Part shown: one piece after another, positions 15,529 through 24,120 of the stretch
Numbering within the stretch: the stretch's first letter is position 1
How the letters are laid out: each line of letters starts with the position of its first letter
Source: an uncultured Collinsella sp.
GTDB lineage: Bacteria; Actinomycetota; Coriobacteriia; Coriobacteriales; Coriobacteriaceae
Assembly: GCA_900768435.1 (NCBI GenBank)
Contig: CAAGCW010000011.1
Coordinates: forward strand, 1-64,000
Length of the DNA: 64,000 bases
Reading direction: 5' to 3'
The notes under the pieces: model-generated
The model's database searches: none
What the model saw: the letters and a program-made list of their open reading frames with translations, nothing else
What the model was told of the DNA's origin: nothing
Made by a program: the position numbers and the translations under genes

Positions 15529-16536
15529 CTAGCTATTAAGTTTGTTAATGTCGTCGTCGGTGATGGTGCCTTCCTGGCTGGACGACTTGTCCTCGGAGGA
15601 TGCGGTCTCATTGTTGGAATCGGAGGACTCGCTGCCGGAAGACATGGTCTCACTGGACTCAGAGTCGCCCGGCTGCACGTTAGCGCCCGAAACCGTCTTA
15701 GTGGTGAGGTCGTAGGGCATCGTGCCGTACCAGACGCAGTGGACCGCCTCGAGCGTGCCGTCGGCCGTAATACCGTCGAGGGCATCGCTCACGGCACGAC
15801 ACAGTTCGTCATTGGACGAAAGGCCTGCAACACCAAGCGTCGAGGGCGCCTCGAGCGCACCGACATAGGAGATCTCGCTCATCAGGCGCGCAAGGTAACC
15901 GCCAGCCGTGGAGTCGCAGATCACATAGTCGACCTCGCCGGACTCGAGCGCCTCAAAGCACTCGTTGATGTTGGAGTAAGTCTTTTGGTTGGCGGTGATG
16001 CTCTGCTTAGCAAGCGCCTCCTGCGAGGCCGAGGACATCTGGATACCCAGAGTAGACGTGTTAAGGGTATCGGTGGAAACGCTCAGCGACCCACCATCGC
16101 TGGTTTTACCGAACACGGAAGCGGCATCGTACAGGCAGGTGCCGAGCGAGCTAACGTCCCCATCCGTGGAGTTGATCTCGCCGATAAAGATATCAGCCTT
16201 TTTGTCACCGAGCGCGGAACCTGCCGAGGACGCATCGACAAAGGCGACCTTAAGGCCCATGCGGCTTGCGAGGGCGCGGGCAGCGTCGACTGCATACCCC
16301 GTGAGCTCGCCGTCAGCGCCCTGCATGGCCTGCGGCGCATCGGAGGTATCGAGGGCAACCGTCAGGGTACCGGGGGTGACCAGGGCATCATCCGACACCG
16401 CGGGCGTGACGGTCTCGTACTCGATCTGGTCGATCGTGGGAGTCGTGAACGTAGACAGCGGGTTGAACGCGCATCCGCTCAGGCCCAAAACGGCGATGAC
16501 CGCTGCGGTCCCAGCACCTAACCGAGCCGCGTGCAT
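15529..16536 (-). CDS. Family 3 extracellular solute-binding lipoprotein (amino-acid ABC type)
   Basis: The 335-residue reading from the Met at 16536 begins with a signal peptide and lipobox LSGC, so it is likely a membrane-anchored binding protein. The domain at about residues 55-275 shows the SBP_bac_3 pattern: TVALDTSDAPQAM, LTGYAVDAARALASRMG, KADIFIGEINSTD and EVDYVICDSTAGGYL. The last 55 residues are a Ser/Glu/Asp-rich low-complexity tail. AGGGG lies seven bases before the ATG. No permease or ATPase gene is adjacent, so it either serves a distant transporter or acts as a sensor. The frame stays open for 133 codons upstream of this start, but that part has no signal peptide and no family match I recognise. 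Confidence 0.82.
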   Translation of the reverse strand: MHAARLGAGTAAVIAVLGLSGCAFNPLSTFTTPTIDQIEYETVTPAVSDDALVTPGTLTVALDTSDAPQAMQGADGELTGYAVDAARALASRMGLKVAFVDASSAGSALGDKKADIFIGEINSTDGDVSSLGTCLYDAASVFGKTSDGGSLSVSTDTLNTSTLGIQMSSASQEALAKQSITANQKTYSNINECFEALESGEVDYVICDSTAGGYLARLMSEISYVGALEAPSTLGVAGLSSNDELCRAVSDALDGITADGTLEAVHCVWYGTMPYDLTTKTVSGANVQPGDSESSETMSSGSESSDSNNETASSEDKSSSQEGTITDDDINKLNS

Positions 16537-16880
16537 CAAGCTGCCCCTCACCATGTCCACTACCCTGCCTTCTGTGTCGTATACGATCCGTGCGTTGCGC
16601 GGAATATCAGATTGTTCCCACCAGCTGACCTGGTATTTGACCCCACACTTGCGCACCGGGGTGTTTGCTCGGGAGGCCGCAGCCACCTTCACGACTGGCC
16701 CGCTCGCCCGCGAGGCGGTATTGCCCCAAAGAAAGTAGAACGGACGGTGCGGCTTACATCTAGGACGCGCCATGATCGCGCCGCGCACACGCGGTCGCTT
16801 ACGTGGATCCCTTTGACCGCGTCTGTCTTGGACTAGGACGGGCATTTCGTCCGTCCGCAACCACAGCCTGGTAGGAACGT
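16537..16880 (-). other. Long leader (about 340 nt) before the binding-protein gene
   Basis: The best promoter lies at 16886-16914, so the transcript should carry about 340 bases before the lipoprotein start. The leader has GC-rich pairing potential near its 5' end, for example GGACGG with CCGTCC across an AU-rich loop and ACCGCG with CGCGGC. No known riboswitch, ribosomal-protein leader or ncRNA signature was recognised. The lipoprotein frame is open through it, so a small upstream or extended protein is an alternative. Confidence 0.4.
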
Positions 16881-16885
16881 AGCGC

Positions 16886-16914
16886 ATTATAGCTAAGTTC
16901 AAGCTAAAGTTTAA
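16886..16914 (-). promoter_or_regulatory. Sigma-70-type promoter
   Basis: Minus strand: TTAAAC, 17 bases, then a perfect TATAAT. Expected transcription start is near 16879. Confidence 0.65.
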
Positions 16915-16986
16915 GGTTAGGGGCGTCATTCGCATCGCGAGTACAGATTTCGCAGGTCGGAGTGGGCTATTCGTGCCCCCGTGAAG

Positions 16987-17035
16987 CCCGGAGCTCCCCT
17001 ACGGGGAGCTCCGGGGCACCCTTCTTGGGGTGCCC
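16987..17035 (-). terminator. Tandem GC-rich hairpins
   Basis: Two back-to-back perfect hairpins: CCCGGAGCTCCCC with GGGGAGCTCCGGG, and GGGCACCC with GGGTGCCC. They lie downstream of the tmk-comF operon on the minus strand, directly next to the MITE-like element at 17036, and may end that transcript. No T-run follows. Confidence 0.45.
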
Positions 17036-17253
17036 TGGCCAAAAAATGGCAAATATGAGTACTGTCACCAATTTAGTAACAGGCAATTTTGGCCTCTCGG
17101 ACAGATTTTGCGCTCAGTGTCGCCAACCTGATGCTTAGTTATTCCACATTTGTTTATTATCTTCTTACTTTATGCCGCCCCCGAGTCCTAAATTCCTTGA
17201 TTTTGCTGTTACTGATTTAGTGACAGTACTCATATTTGCCATATTTTGGCCAG
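17036..17253. repeat. MITE-like intergenic element, copy A
   Basis: The ends are inverted repeats of about 47 bases, beginning TGGCCAAAA and containing GCAAATATGAGTACTGTCAC; left and right arms agree at all but 4 positions. The inner 120 bases are AT-rich and open in no long frame. Related copies lie at 31611-31838 and 54493-54720. No transposase is nearby and no clear target-site duplication is seen. Confidence 0.8.
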
Positions 17254-17286
17254 AGCATATGATTAACCCCCTATTTTCGACGTGAA

Positions 17287-18396
17287 TTAGACCGGCTTAA
17301 GCCCAAAACACGCCCGCAGCGTGTTAAGCAACGCCTCTTGCTTCTTCCTGCGGGCATCGACACGATTCCGGTACCGCTTTCGCATACGCTGGTGCATGCG
17401 CCATGCGAGCGCTTCCATCGCTTCCATGTCGCAGAGTATTTCGCTATTGACCGTCGCGACCTCGATTCCCATAGTAATCAAGCCCGTGTTGCGCTTTTCA
17501 TCATGGATACGTCCCCTCCGAGAGGAATGGCCCAGCTCACCGTTGTATTCCAGGTCAAACCGGGCCGCTTCTTGATACGCATCGCAAACTGCATGAGGCA
17601 TCCCCGAGATTGCCTGCGCACGGTCATCGAACTCGATCTTGTAGTCGGTCTTAAAAGGTCCGCAGGCAAACCCGCCATAGGAAAACGGAAGCGAAAACAG
17701 AGCGAGCATGATGCACTCCATGGGCGAGAGCAGGTTTTCTGACAAGTAGGGACACAGACGCTGCAATTGTTTGGCCGTGCTTCCCTTGCATGTCGCAAGG
17801 TAATCTGCCAGGCGATCGGGCGTCAGCACCGGTTCGACTTCAAAGTAGCCCACGTCTGCTGGCTGGTCCTTGTCCTTTGCAAGTTTATTCGTAACAGGCG
17901 AGGTGTAGGGAGGCAGATACTTCCCGCGGTCGCTCAGTGAAATCTTAGAGCACAGCTCCTGGGCCAGGGCAAACGCCTGGATGCAGCCGACCTCGCGCGC
18001 AACGGCAACACAAAGGGCCTCGGGAGATAGGCTGTACACCCCCGGTTCCACCTCTAGAATCGAGCCGGCGGGCAACCCGGAACACACGGACCAGCCTACG
18101 CCAGGCATGCGGCGGCGCTGCGCCGCAGATCCCACCAGCAAGCACAGATCTTCTTGCACCTCGCCACTTTTGGCTCCAATTCGCACCAAGTCAGGAAGAT
18201 AGATATCCTCGGTCGAGGGCGACGACGTGCACAGCACACGGCGCTCTTCATCGGGATTAAGGTCCTTCCAGCTGATATAGCCCATCTGCCGGCGCTCGGC
18301 GCGCATCATGCGCAGCGCTGAAGCGCCTGTTAGGATTACGGAAGCCGCTAGCTGTTCGCCTGTCGGCTCGTTGCGCCGCTCAATCTTCACTGCCAC
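17287..18396 (-). CDS. Hypothetical protein with a C-terminal DUF559/Vsr-like nuclease-type domain
   Basis: The 369-residue reading uses a GTG start at 18396 with AGGGG seven bases upstream; longer readings would overlap comF in another frame. The N-terminal two thirds look like the AbiEi-type or cell-surface-like proteins of actinobacteria (PGVYSLSPEAL followed by AREVGCIQAFALAQELC). The C-terminal part has FDLEYNGELGHSSRRGRIHDEKRNTG then GIEVATV, matching the order seen in DUF559/very-short-patch-repair-like endonuclease folds (acidic residue, basic helix, beta strand). It begins 10 bases after comF, so it belongs to the tmk-holB-ricT-comF group. Nuclease function is inferred from pattern only. 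A tandem hairpin and a MITE-like element lie downstream. Confidence 0.65.
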   Translation of the reverse strand: MAVKIERRNEPTGEQLAASVILTGASALRMMRAERRQMGYISWKDLNPDEERRVLCTSSPSTEDIYLPDLVRIGAKSGEVQEDLCLLVGSAAQRRRMPGVGWSVCSGLPAGSILEVEPGVYSLSPEALCVAVAREVGCIQAFALAQELCSKISLSDRGKYLPPYTSPVTNKLAKDKDQPADVGYFEVEPVLTPDRLADYLATCKGSTAKQLQRLCPYLSENLLSPMECIMLALFSLPFSYGGFACGPFKTDYKIEFDDRAQAISGMPHAVCDAYQEAARFDLEYNGELGHSSRRGRIHDEKRNTGLITMGIEVATVNSEILCDMEAMEALAWRMHQRMRKRYRNRVDARRKKQEALLNTLRACFGLKPV

Positions 18397-18406
18397 AAAA
18401 CCACCC

Positions 18407-19213
18407 CTACCAAACACGTGCGATAGCAAGGCCATCGACTGCCGCAGCGCCGGCACGCTTGAGCTCCGCCGAGGCTGCTGCCATGGTCGCGCCCGTGGTG
18501 ATAACGTCATCGATAAGCAGTAGGCGGCGGCCGCGCACGTCCTCAACCGTCTCGTACATGCCTTGGGCACGCTCGCGACGCTCCTCACGACCGAGTTCGC
18601 GCTGGTCGCCACGCCCGTACTTGACGAGGGCATCGAGCAGGGGAACACCCGACAGCTCGCAAAATGGGCGCGCAATGGCCTCCATATGATCAAAGCCACG
18701 CCGCCGAAACGCTGCCGCCGTCGCGGGCACAAACACCACCGCATCCGCACCGGACAGCACACCTCCTAAGCGTTCGGGCGCTACGACCTGGGCATGCAGG
18801 GCAGTGTCGTAGAGCAGCTCCGCCAGATACGGCGCCAGGCGTCGCTCGCCCGCGTCCTTGTACGCTTTAATGATGCGCGGCAGCGGATGCGCATAGACGG
18901 AGCACGCCAGGCAGCGGTCGAGCGCCTCCGCCATTGCCGAGGACGTGCCCTCGACCGAACACTCAGTGCACAGCAAATCCCCAAACGGGGCGCCGCATCG
19001 GGTACAGCTATGACGTGGGTCGATGAGCGTGAGCGCGGCCAGGCAGTCTTGGCAAATAAGCGCACCGGCGCGCTCGCAGCCGGCACATCGTGTTGGCGAC
19101 AATGCCTCGAGTGCCTCGCGTGCCGCCCGCTCGGCAAACGGCAGCAATTCGTCCGCAAACGGTAGGGCGCCGGCACCCTGCAGACGGCTCAATTTGTTCA
19201 GATGGCTCTTCAA
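18407..19213 (-). CDS. comF: ComF family amidophosphoribosyltransferase-like protein
   Basis: The 268-residue protein has two CxxC pairs in an N-terminal zinc-ribbon (RCAGCER, CQDC, CTRCGAPFG, CTEC at about residues 42-88) and a C-terminal phosphoribosyltransferase fold with the PRPP loop RLLLIDDVITTGATM near residue 230. ComF is needed for DNA uptake in naturally competent bacteria and is widespread in others, where its role is less clear. It follows ricT on the same strand across a 102-base gap that holds a hairpin, and is followed closely by the nuclease-like gene. Confidence 0.92.
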   Translation of the reverse strand: MKSHLNKLSRLQGAGALPFADELLPFAERAAREALEALSPTRCAGCERAGALICQDCLAALTLIDPRHSCTRCGAPFGDLLCTECSVEGTSSAMAEALDRCLACSVYAHPLPRIIKAYKDAGERRLAPYLAELLYDTALHAQVVAPERLGGVLSGADAVVFVPATAAAFRRRGFDHMEAIARPFCELSGVPLLDALVKYGRGDQRELGREERRERAQGMYETVEDVRGRRLLLIDDVITTGATMAAASAELKRAGAAAVDGLAIARVW

Positions 19214-19216
19214 GAC

Positions 19217-19252
19217 ACAACCCTCCCTACGTTCGGTCGCAGGGAGGGTTGT
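19217..19252 (-). terminator. Hairpin between ricT and comF
   Basis: CAACCCTCCCT pairs perfectly with AGGGAGGGTTG around a 14-nt loop. It could end or attenuate the tmk-holB-ricT transcript before comF. The T-rich tail is weak (TGTCTTG). Confidence 0.6.
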
Positions 19253-19315
19253 TGATTCAGCGCTATGGTACCCCGACGCGATTGGGGTAAGGCGGGTTAA
19301 ATCCGCTCGCGGGCG

Positions 19316-21016
19316 TTATTCGCCGGCGGGCGGTTGTGGTGCGGCCGAAGACGGGGTCGAGCCCTCGCCACCATCCTGGCGCGGCTTGCGGGAACGGCGA
19401 CGACGACGGCGCTTTTGACCCTGGTCGGCCGAGCCCTCGCCACCGCGATCCTCGCGCGGCTCGCGCTCGTCGCGAGCGGCGCCACGCGAAGCCTTGGCAG
19501 CAGCTCCCCCGCCATCTCCGGGACGACGGCGCGTGACCTTGACCTCGCCATCCGAGACCTGATCGGCCACGGAGGGCACTGAAGGCTTCTGCTGTGCGCC
19601 CGAGGAATGGCGACGGCGCGGACGCGGCGCGCGCTCCTCCTCGCCACGTGACTTGCCGCCCTTGTCGACAGGCGCATCGGAGGCCGAGGGACCCTTGGAA
19701 GCGGCACCAGCCTCGCGAGCAGCTGCGGCGCGGAAGGCGTCCTCGCGCTCCTCGCTCGACAGATGACGGCGACGACGGCGCGTGGGATTCATGCCACCGC
19801 CGCGATTCTGCTGCTGGGGCTGTTGAAGCTCGCGCTCGCGAGCGCCGTTCTTGCCGGCGGCTGCGGCCTCGCCGGCATCGGCAGAGCCCGCACGCTTGCG
19901 GCGGCGACGGCCGCCAGCGGCCTCCTCGGCCTCAGGCGTTGCGGCATTGCCACGGCCCTTTCCGCGGCCACGACCCTCGCCCTGCCCCTGACCGGCGCGA
20001 GCATCGGAATCGGCATCGCGACGACGGCGCTTGGGCATCGACGTGCCAGCAAGACGGTCGGCGCTCGACAGGCCATCGCCCACGTCGACGCCGTTCTCGC
20101 GGTCGAGCTCCATGAGCGCCAGGCGCATCTCGGGCGACTCGATGCGCTCGAGCACATCGCGCGTCACGCAGTCGGGGCGGCAATTGCAGCCCTGCTCGGT
20201 AGCCTTCTTCTTGCAGCCCTCCGAGCAGGTCATATCGGCCAGGTTGATCTTAAAGACCTTGCCGTTCTCCAGGCGCAGCACCAGCTGCTCGCGCGGCGTG
20301 TCATATTCCTGAATACGCGCCTTGCCGAGCGGCGTATCGATGAGCGTCTTCTTTTTGGGCGCGCGGCTCTTAAAGTCCTTGTAGGCCTCGAACTCGTAGC
20401 GCAGGCAGCACATCAGGCGGCCGCACACGCCGCTGATCTTGGAGGAATTGAGCGGTAGGTCCTGCTCTTTTGCCATGCGGATCGAGACGGGCTCAAACTG
20501 TCCGCCAAAGCGCGTGCAGCAGAGCTCCTGTCCGCACTGGGCATAGCCGCCCACCAGGCGGGTCTCGTCGCGCACGCCGATCTGGCGCATGTCGACGCGA
20601 ATGTGCAGCGTCGAGGACAGATCCTTGACGAGCTGGCGAAAATCGACGCGCTCCTCGGCCGCAAAGTAGAACACGGCCTTCTCGCCGCCAAACAGGTACT
20701 CGACGCCGACCGGCTTCATCTCGAGGTCGAGTTCTTTGACCAGACGGCGGAAATCGACCATGGCCTCGTCGCCCTGGATGGCCAGGTCGTCGGCAAGCTG
20801 CAGGTCAATGTCGCTCGCCACGCGCAGCACGGGCTTGAGCGGACGCTCGATCTCGTCTTGCGGCACCTCAAAGGGATCGGCCGTGACCAGGCCGATCTCG
20901 GTTCCGCGCTCGGTGGAGCAAATAGCGTAATCTGCCTCGATGATATCCAGGTCCTGCGGGTCAAACCACAGGTCGCGCGAGGCGTAGGTAAACTTAACGG
21001 GTACGACTAACGGCAT
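19316..21016 (-). CDS. ricT: PSP1-domain protein RicT (YaaT) with long Arg/Gly-rich tail
   Basis: The 566-residue protein starts with a PSP1/RicT region (about residues 1-275) that includes the signature YFAAEERVDFRQLVKDL and the cysteine-rich GYAQCGQELCCTRF and GVCGRLMCCLRYE segments, which hold the 4Fe-4S ligands known in RicT complexes. A further cysteine group (CSEGCKKKATEQGCNCRPDC) follows. From about residue 320 to the end it is a low-complexity tail rich in Arg, Gly, Ala, Glu and Ser with repeated RRRRR blocks, about 240 residues, far longer than in Bacillus RicT (about 275 residues in total). Its start overlaps the end of holB by 10 bases. RicT acts with RicA and RicF in mRNA processing; those partners are not in the window. 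Confidence 0.9.
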   Translation of the reverse strand: MPLVVPVKFTYASRDLWFDPQDLDIIEADYAICSTERGTEIGLVTADPFEVPQDEIERPLKPVLRVASDIDLQLADDLAIQGDEAMVDFRRLVKELDLEMKPVGVEYLFGGEKAVFYFAAEERVDFRQLVKDLSSTLHIRVDMRQIGVRDETRLVGGYAQCGQELCCTRFGGQFEPVSIRMAKEQDLPLNSSKISGVCGRLMCCLRYEFEAYKDFKSRAPKKKTLIDTPLGKARIQEYDTPREQLVLRLENGKVFKINLADMTCSEGCKKKATEQGCNCRPDCVTRDVLERIESPEMRLALMELDRENGVDVGDGLSSADRLAGTSMPKRRRRDADSDARAGQGQGEGRGRGKGRGNAATPEAEEAAGGRRRRKRAGSADAGEAAAAGKNGARERELQQPQQQNRGGGMNPTRRRRRHLSSEEREDAFRAAAAREAGAASKGPSASDAPVDKGGKSRGEEERAPRPRRRHSSGAQQKPSVPSVADQVSDGEVKVTRRRPGDGGGAAAKASRGAARDEREPREDRGGEGSADQGQKRRRRRRSRKPRQDGGEGSTPSSAAPQPPAGE

Positions 21017-22134
21017 TTCAGTGCCTTCCTGATATCGAACAGCATGACCTCGATGGCCAGCTGGGGAGTAACGTTTCTGGCGATGTTGCGCTCGGCGGTC
21101 GCAACCGCCTCGAGCGCCTGGATGGCACCCGCAACATTGGTCGCGGCGGCAAGCCGACCGATCGTGTCGCGCACGTCCTCGTTCACCACGTCGGTTGCCT
21201 CGTCCTGAAGTGTCAGCAGCACGTCGCGCATGAGCGTCCGCGCGCTCGCCAGCGCTTCCATGATACCCGAACGCTCGCGCGCGTTGAGTTCGCGCTTGTT
21301 GCGGTCCTCAAGCTGCTTCAATGCTCCACGCGACAGGTAGTCGGCATTTTGCTCGAGCACCTTTTCCTGCGTGGACTTGACCTCGGCGAGCGGCGCCTTA
21401 ACGGCAACGATGAGCGACTTGGCGCGACTGAGCACGTCGGCCTCGTCGGCGGCAATGAGTGAGTCGATGGCACGAACCATCTGACGGCGGGCGTCCTGGC
21501 GCTCGGCGCTCTTAAGAAACTCGATGCCGCGTGTGGGGCTTCCCGCCACGGCGACCGCCATGCGGCAACGCGCAGGGTCCTGACCGGTGGCGCGGCTCAC
21601 GGCCTGCGCGGCGACGGCGGGCGACACCAGCCGAAACGGCACGCACTGGCAGCGGCTCACGATTGTGGGCAGCATCACGTCTGCCGAGGTGCCCAGCAAG
21701 ATGAACATAACGCCCTCGGGCGGCTCCTCGAGTGTCTTGAGCAGTGCGTTGGCGGTGTTGGCGCGCAGTTGCTCGGCACGGTCGATGATGTAGACCTTGG
21801 CCTTGGCGCGAATGGGTGCCAGCGGCACGTCATCGAGCAGCTCGCGGGTCTGGGCAATAAGGTAGCCCGTGGCGCTCTCGGGCGTGTAATAGTGCACGTC
21901 GGGATGCGTATGCCGAGAGACGCGCACGCAACTGTCGCATGCGCCGCAGCCGTCCTGCTCGCACAGGAAGGCTTGGGCGAGCGCCCACGCGGCATCGAGC
22001 TTGCCCGCGCCGGGGGCGCCCAAAAACAGGTAGGCGTGCGATGCACGGCCGCTGGCGACGGCATTGGTCAAAAAGTCGCGCACGCGCTCTTGGGTGTCGA
22101 GCTTGGCCAGCAGGCTTGCCTGAGCGGGGGCCAT
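21007..22134 (-). CDS. holB: DNA polymerase III delta' subunit
   Basis: The 375-residue protein is a AAA+ clamp-loader subunit. It shows a degenerate P-loop (FLGAPGAGKLD near residue 37), a four-cysteine zinc module (CEQDGCGACDSC at about residues 58-69), the sensor-like IIDRAEQLRANTANALLKTLEEPP region and the SRC segment (TIVSRCQCV). Part of the C-terminal domain is helical as in delta'. It follows tmk with one base between stop and start, the arrangement seen in many Gram-positive and actinobacterial genomes, and overlaps ricT. Start at MAPAQ is chosen by that spacing. Confidence 0.92.
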   Translation of the reverse strand: MAPAQASLLAKLDTQERVRDFLTNAVASGRASHAYLFLGAPGAGKLDAAWALAQAFLCEQDGCGACDSCVRVSRHTHPDVHYYTPESATGYLIAQTRELLDDVPLAPIRAKAKVYIIDRAEQLRANTANALLKTLEEPPEGVMFILLGTSADVMLPTIVSRCQCVPFRLVSPAVAAQAVSRATGQDPARCRMAVAVAGSPTRGIEFLKSAERQDARRQMVRAIDSLIAADEADVLSRAKSLIVAVKAPLAEVKSTQEKVLEQNADYLSRGALKQLEDRNKRELNARERSGIMEALASARTLMRDVLLTLQDEATDVVNEDVRDTIGRLAAATNVAGAIQALEAVATAERNIARNVTPQLAIEVMLFDIRKALKCR

Positions 22135-22135
22135 G

Positions 22136-22819
22136 TTACTCGGCCTCCTTGGCAAGCGCGGCGGCGACAGCATCCTGGGGGATATCGAGACCGTACGCGC
22201 GAACCTGCTCGACCGTCTTCTCGAAAACTTCCTCGACGGTCGTAGTGGCGTCGATGAGCTTTACGCGGTTTGGCTCCTCGGCAGCAATGGCACAAAATCC
22301 CTGGTACACACGTTCCTGGAATGCCATGCCCTTAGCCTCCATGCGATCTGCCGCGCCACGGGCTGCCATGCGTAGCGCCGCCTGCTCGGGCGTGATGTGG
22401 TAGACGAGTGTGAGCGCCGGGTGCGTTCCCGCGACGGCCAGGTTGTTGGCGTCGCGCACCATCTGGCGGTCGAGGCCATCGGCAAACGCCTGGTAGCAGG
22501 TCGTGGAATCGTAGAAGCGATCGCACAGGACCACCTTGCCGGCCGCAAGGGCGGGGGCTATGACCTCGTGCACCAGCTGGGCACGCGCAGCCTCGTAGAG
22601 CAGCAACTCGCAGGTGTCGCCCATCGCCATATTGGCGGGGTCGAGCAGCAGGGCGCGAATCTTTTCGCTGATGGCAGTGCCACCCGGCTCGCGCAGAGTT
22701 ACGACCTGATAGCCAGCGAGGTCGAGCGCACGGGCAAGCAGACGCGCCTGCGTGGACTTGCCGGCACCGTCAACGCCCTCGAGCGTGATAAAGCTATGTT
22801 GAGCAGGCTCAAAAGCCAT
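22136..22819 (-). CDS. tmk: Thymidylate kinase
   Basis: The 227-residue enzyme phosphorylates dTMP to dTDP. It has the P-loop LEGVDGAGKST (about residues 12-22), the DR-x motif CDRFYDSTTCYQ near residue 100, and the LID region with RMAARGAADRME near residue 155. Length is usual. It is the first gene of the tmk-holB-ricT-comF group. Upstream is a perfect 21-bp hairpin (22924-22988). Confidence 0.95.
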   Translation of the reverse strand: MAFEPAQHSFITLEGVDGAGKSTQARLLARALDLAGYQVVTLREPGGTAISEKIRALLLDPANMAMGDTCELLLYEAARAQLVHEVIAPALAAGKVVLCDRFYDSTTCYQAFADGLDRQMVRDANNLAVAGTHPALTLVYHITPEQAALRMAARGAADRMEAKGMAFQERVYQGFCAIAAEEPNRVKLIDATTTVEEVFEKTVEQVRAYGLDIPQDAVAAALAKEAE

Positions 22820-22923
22820 GGGCGCAGCCCCTTCCTACAAGGCGCGTAAATGCAGATATATCAACTAAGCCATGATACCCCAGTGCTCGGCGCGTCCCCA
22901 ATGGCTAAAGGCGCCTTTCCAAA

Positions 22924-22988
22924 GTTGCGGTGAAATAGGGACTGATTGAAGCTCTGAGACCGCCAAACAGTCCCTATTTCACCGCAAC
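22924..22988. repeat. Perfect 21-bp inverted repeat (REP-like hairpin)
   Basis: GTTGCGGTGAAATAGGGACTG (22924-22944) pairs without mismatch with 22968-22988 around a 23-nt loop. It lies between the divergent tmk and zinc-ribbon genes. The GGGAC core recalls the other short repeats of this window (24061, 56902, 2338). Confidence 0.75.
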
Positions 22989-23058
22989 GTATGATGGGGA
23001 ATTTTGGATGCTGGGTATAATCGTCGTATTGCATTGAAATGTGGCGAAAGGAGTGGCA

Positions 23059-24042
23059 ATGTCTCGGTATTGTGCCTCGTGCGGCAAGCTTCTTGCAGAT
23101 GATGCCAAGTTCTGCACCTCGTGCGGTGCACCCGTTGAGCAAACAGCCGCGAGCGATAGCCAGCCCGCTTTTGAGCAGACCGGCTCCCTTGATACGCCGC
23201 AAGCCAAGGCGGACGACTCCCTCGCCTATAGCCCCGACCCCGCCGCAAGGACCGAGGCCGTCGAGACCACGCAGCGCATACCCGTCGCGAGCGGCTCGCC
23301 CCAACAGCAGCCGGCTCCCGCATACGCGCCCGCTTCGCCACAGACCCCCGCTTCCAAAAAGAGCGGCACCGGGCCGCTTATCGCCGTTATCGTTGTGCTG
23401 GTGGCGATCATCATCGCCCTGGTCATCTTCTTTGCAATCAGACCGTTCGACAACGCCGCCACGCAGACGACTGCCGAGGTAGCTAAGCTGCACCATGACG
23501 TCGACGACGATGACCTAAAGCCTCTCGGCGATCCCAACAGCCTGTACGACGATGATGACGATGACGACGAGGATGGCGGCGAAGCAACGCTCTCCGAGCA
23601 GAACCTCTACCGCCGACTGAGCGAATACTACGACCTGCTCGAAGATCTCGACAGCCAGGTCCGTGGCTGCGCGCAGAACTTCAACGGCAACTATCTGGAA
23701 GAGGATCGAACCACCCGTCAAAATCTCGCCGACGTCGCCGAGCGCACGGAGGACACCATCGAGCAGTATTACGACATCGTCGAGGACCTGGACGTCCCGA
23801 CGAGCTCCAAGAACTACAGCTCCTGGAAGGACATCATCGCCCTGTACGACGACCTGGATCACCGCATTGACGCAATCTGTGATGCCTGGGAGATCAGCCT
23901 GAAATACGCCAAGCCTGCGGACCACAAGAATGAGATCGTGGCGCCGCTGTCGCGCGACAACGTGGCGGGCACCAATGACAATAAGTACCGCCTAGACTTT
24001 GAGGAGCGCTATCCAGGCGCCAAGCCTGTCGAGGTGAACTAG
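23059..24042 (+). CDS. Zinc-ribbon membrane protein with acidic helical extracellular part
   Basis: The 327-residue protein begins with a double-CxxC zinc ribbon (YCASCGKLLADDAKFCTSCG, about residues 4-23), then a Pro/Ala/Gln-rich linker to about residue 105, one transmembrane helix (PLIAVIVVLVAIIIALVIFFAIR, about 109-131) and a C-terminal domain with an extremely acidic stretch (DDDDDDDED near 172). Regularly spaced aromatic and acidic helices follow, LYRRLSEYYDLLEDLD. This N-terminal ribbon plus single helix is a common actinobacterial/Firmicute architecture of unknown job. ATG at 23059 is chosen because AGGAG lies five bases before it; a GTG at 23041 is possible. It is convergent with topA and shares a terminator with it. 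Confidence 0.8.
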   Translation: MSRYCASCGKLLADDAKFCTSCGAPVEQTAASDSQPAFEQTGSLDTPQAKADDSLAYSPDPAARTEAVETTQRIPVASGSPQQQPAPAYAPASPQTPASKKSGTGPLIAVIVVLVAIIIALVIFFAIRPFDNAATQTTAEVAKLHHDVDDDDLKPLGDPNSLYDDDDDDDEDGGEATLSEQNLYRRLSEYYDLLEDLDSQVRGCAQNFNGNYLEEDRTTRQNLADVAERTEDTIEQYYDIVEDLDVPTSSKNYSSWKDIIALYDDLDHRIDAICDAWEISLKYAKPADHKNEIVAPLSRDNVAGTNDNKYRLDFEERYPGAKPVEVN

Positions 24043-24060
24043 CGCTTTGTCGTTCCCGAG

Positions 24061-24118
24061 CCGGCAGTTAGGGACGTTCCTAAGCTGCCGGCAGAAAAGG
24101 AACGTCCCTAACTGCCGG
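24061..24118 (+). repeat. Perfect 21-bp hairpin repeat after the zinc-ribbon gene
   Basis: CCGGCAGTTAGGGACGTTCCT (24061-24081) pairs fully with 24098-24118. The loop itself carries CTGCCGGCAG, so two alternative hairpins are possible. The 27 bases 24068-24094 match 56902-56928 at 25 of 27 positions, so it is a dispersed element. It sits 18 bases after the stop codon and directly before a terminator. Confidence 0.8.
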
Positions 24119-24120
24119 AT

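Noticed and set aside
16600..16660. Possible SRP RNA because of ACCAGGTCAG on the minus strand
   Set aside because: The conserved GGAAGG tetraloop and AGCAGC segment that define the SRP RNA tip are missing.
16555..16935. N-terminal extension of the solute-binding protein
   Set aside because: The lipobox and AGGGG-spaced ATG at 16536 define a normal start; the extension would place a signal peptide in the middle of the protein. Kept as a question in the leader finding.
19600..20100. CRISPR-like repetition within ricT
   Set aside because: The repetition is protein-level Arg/Gly codon repetition; there are no constant repeats with unique spacers.
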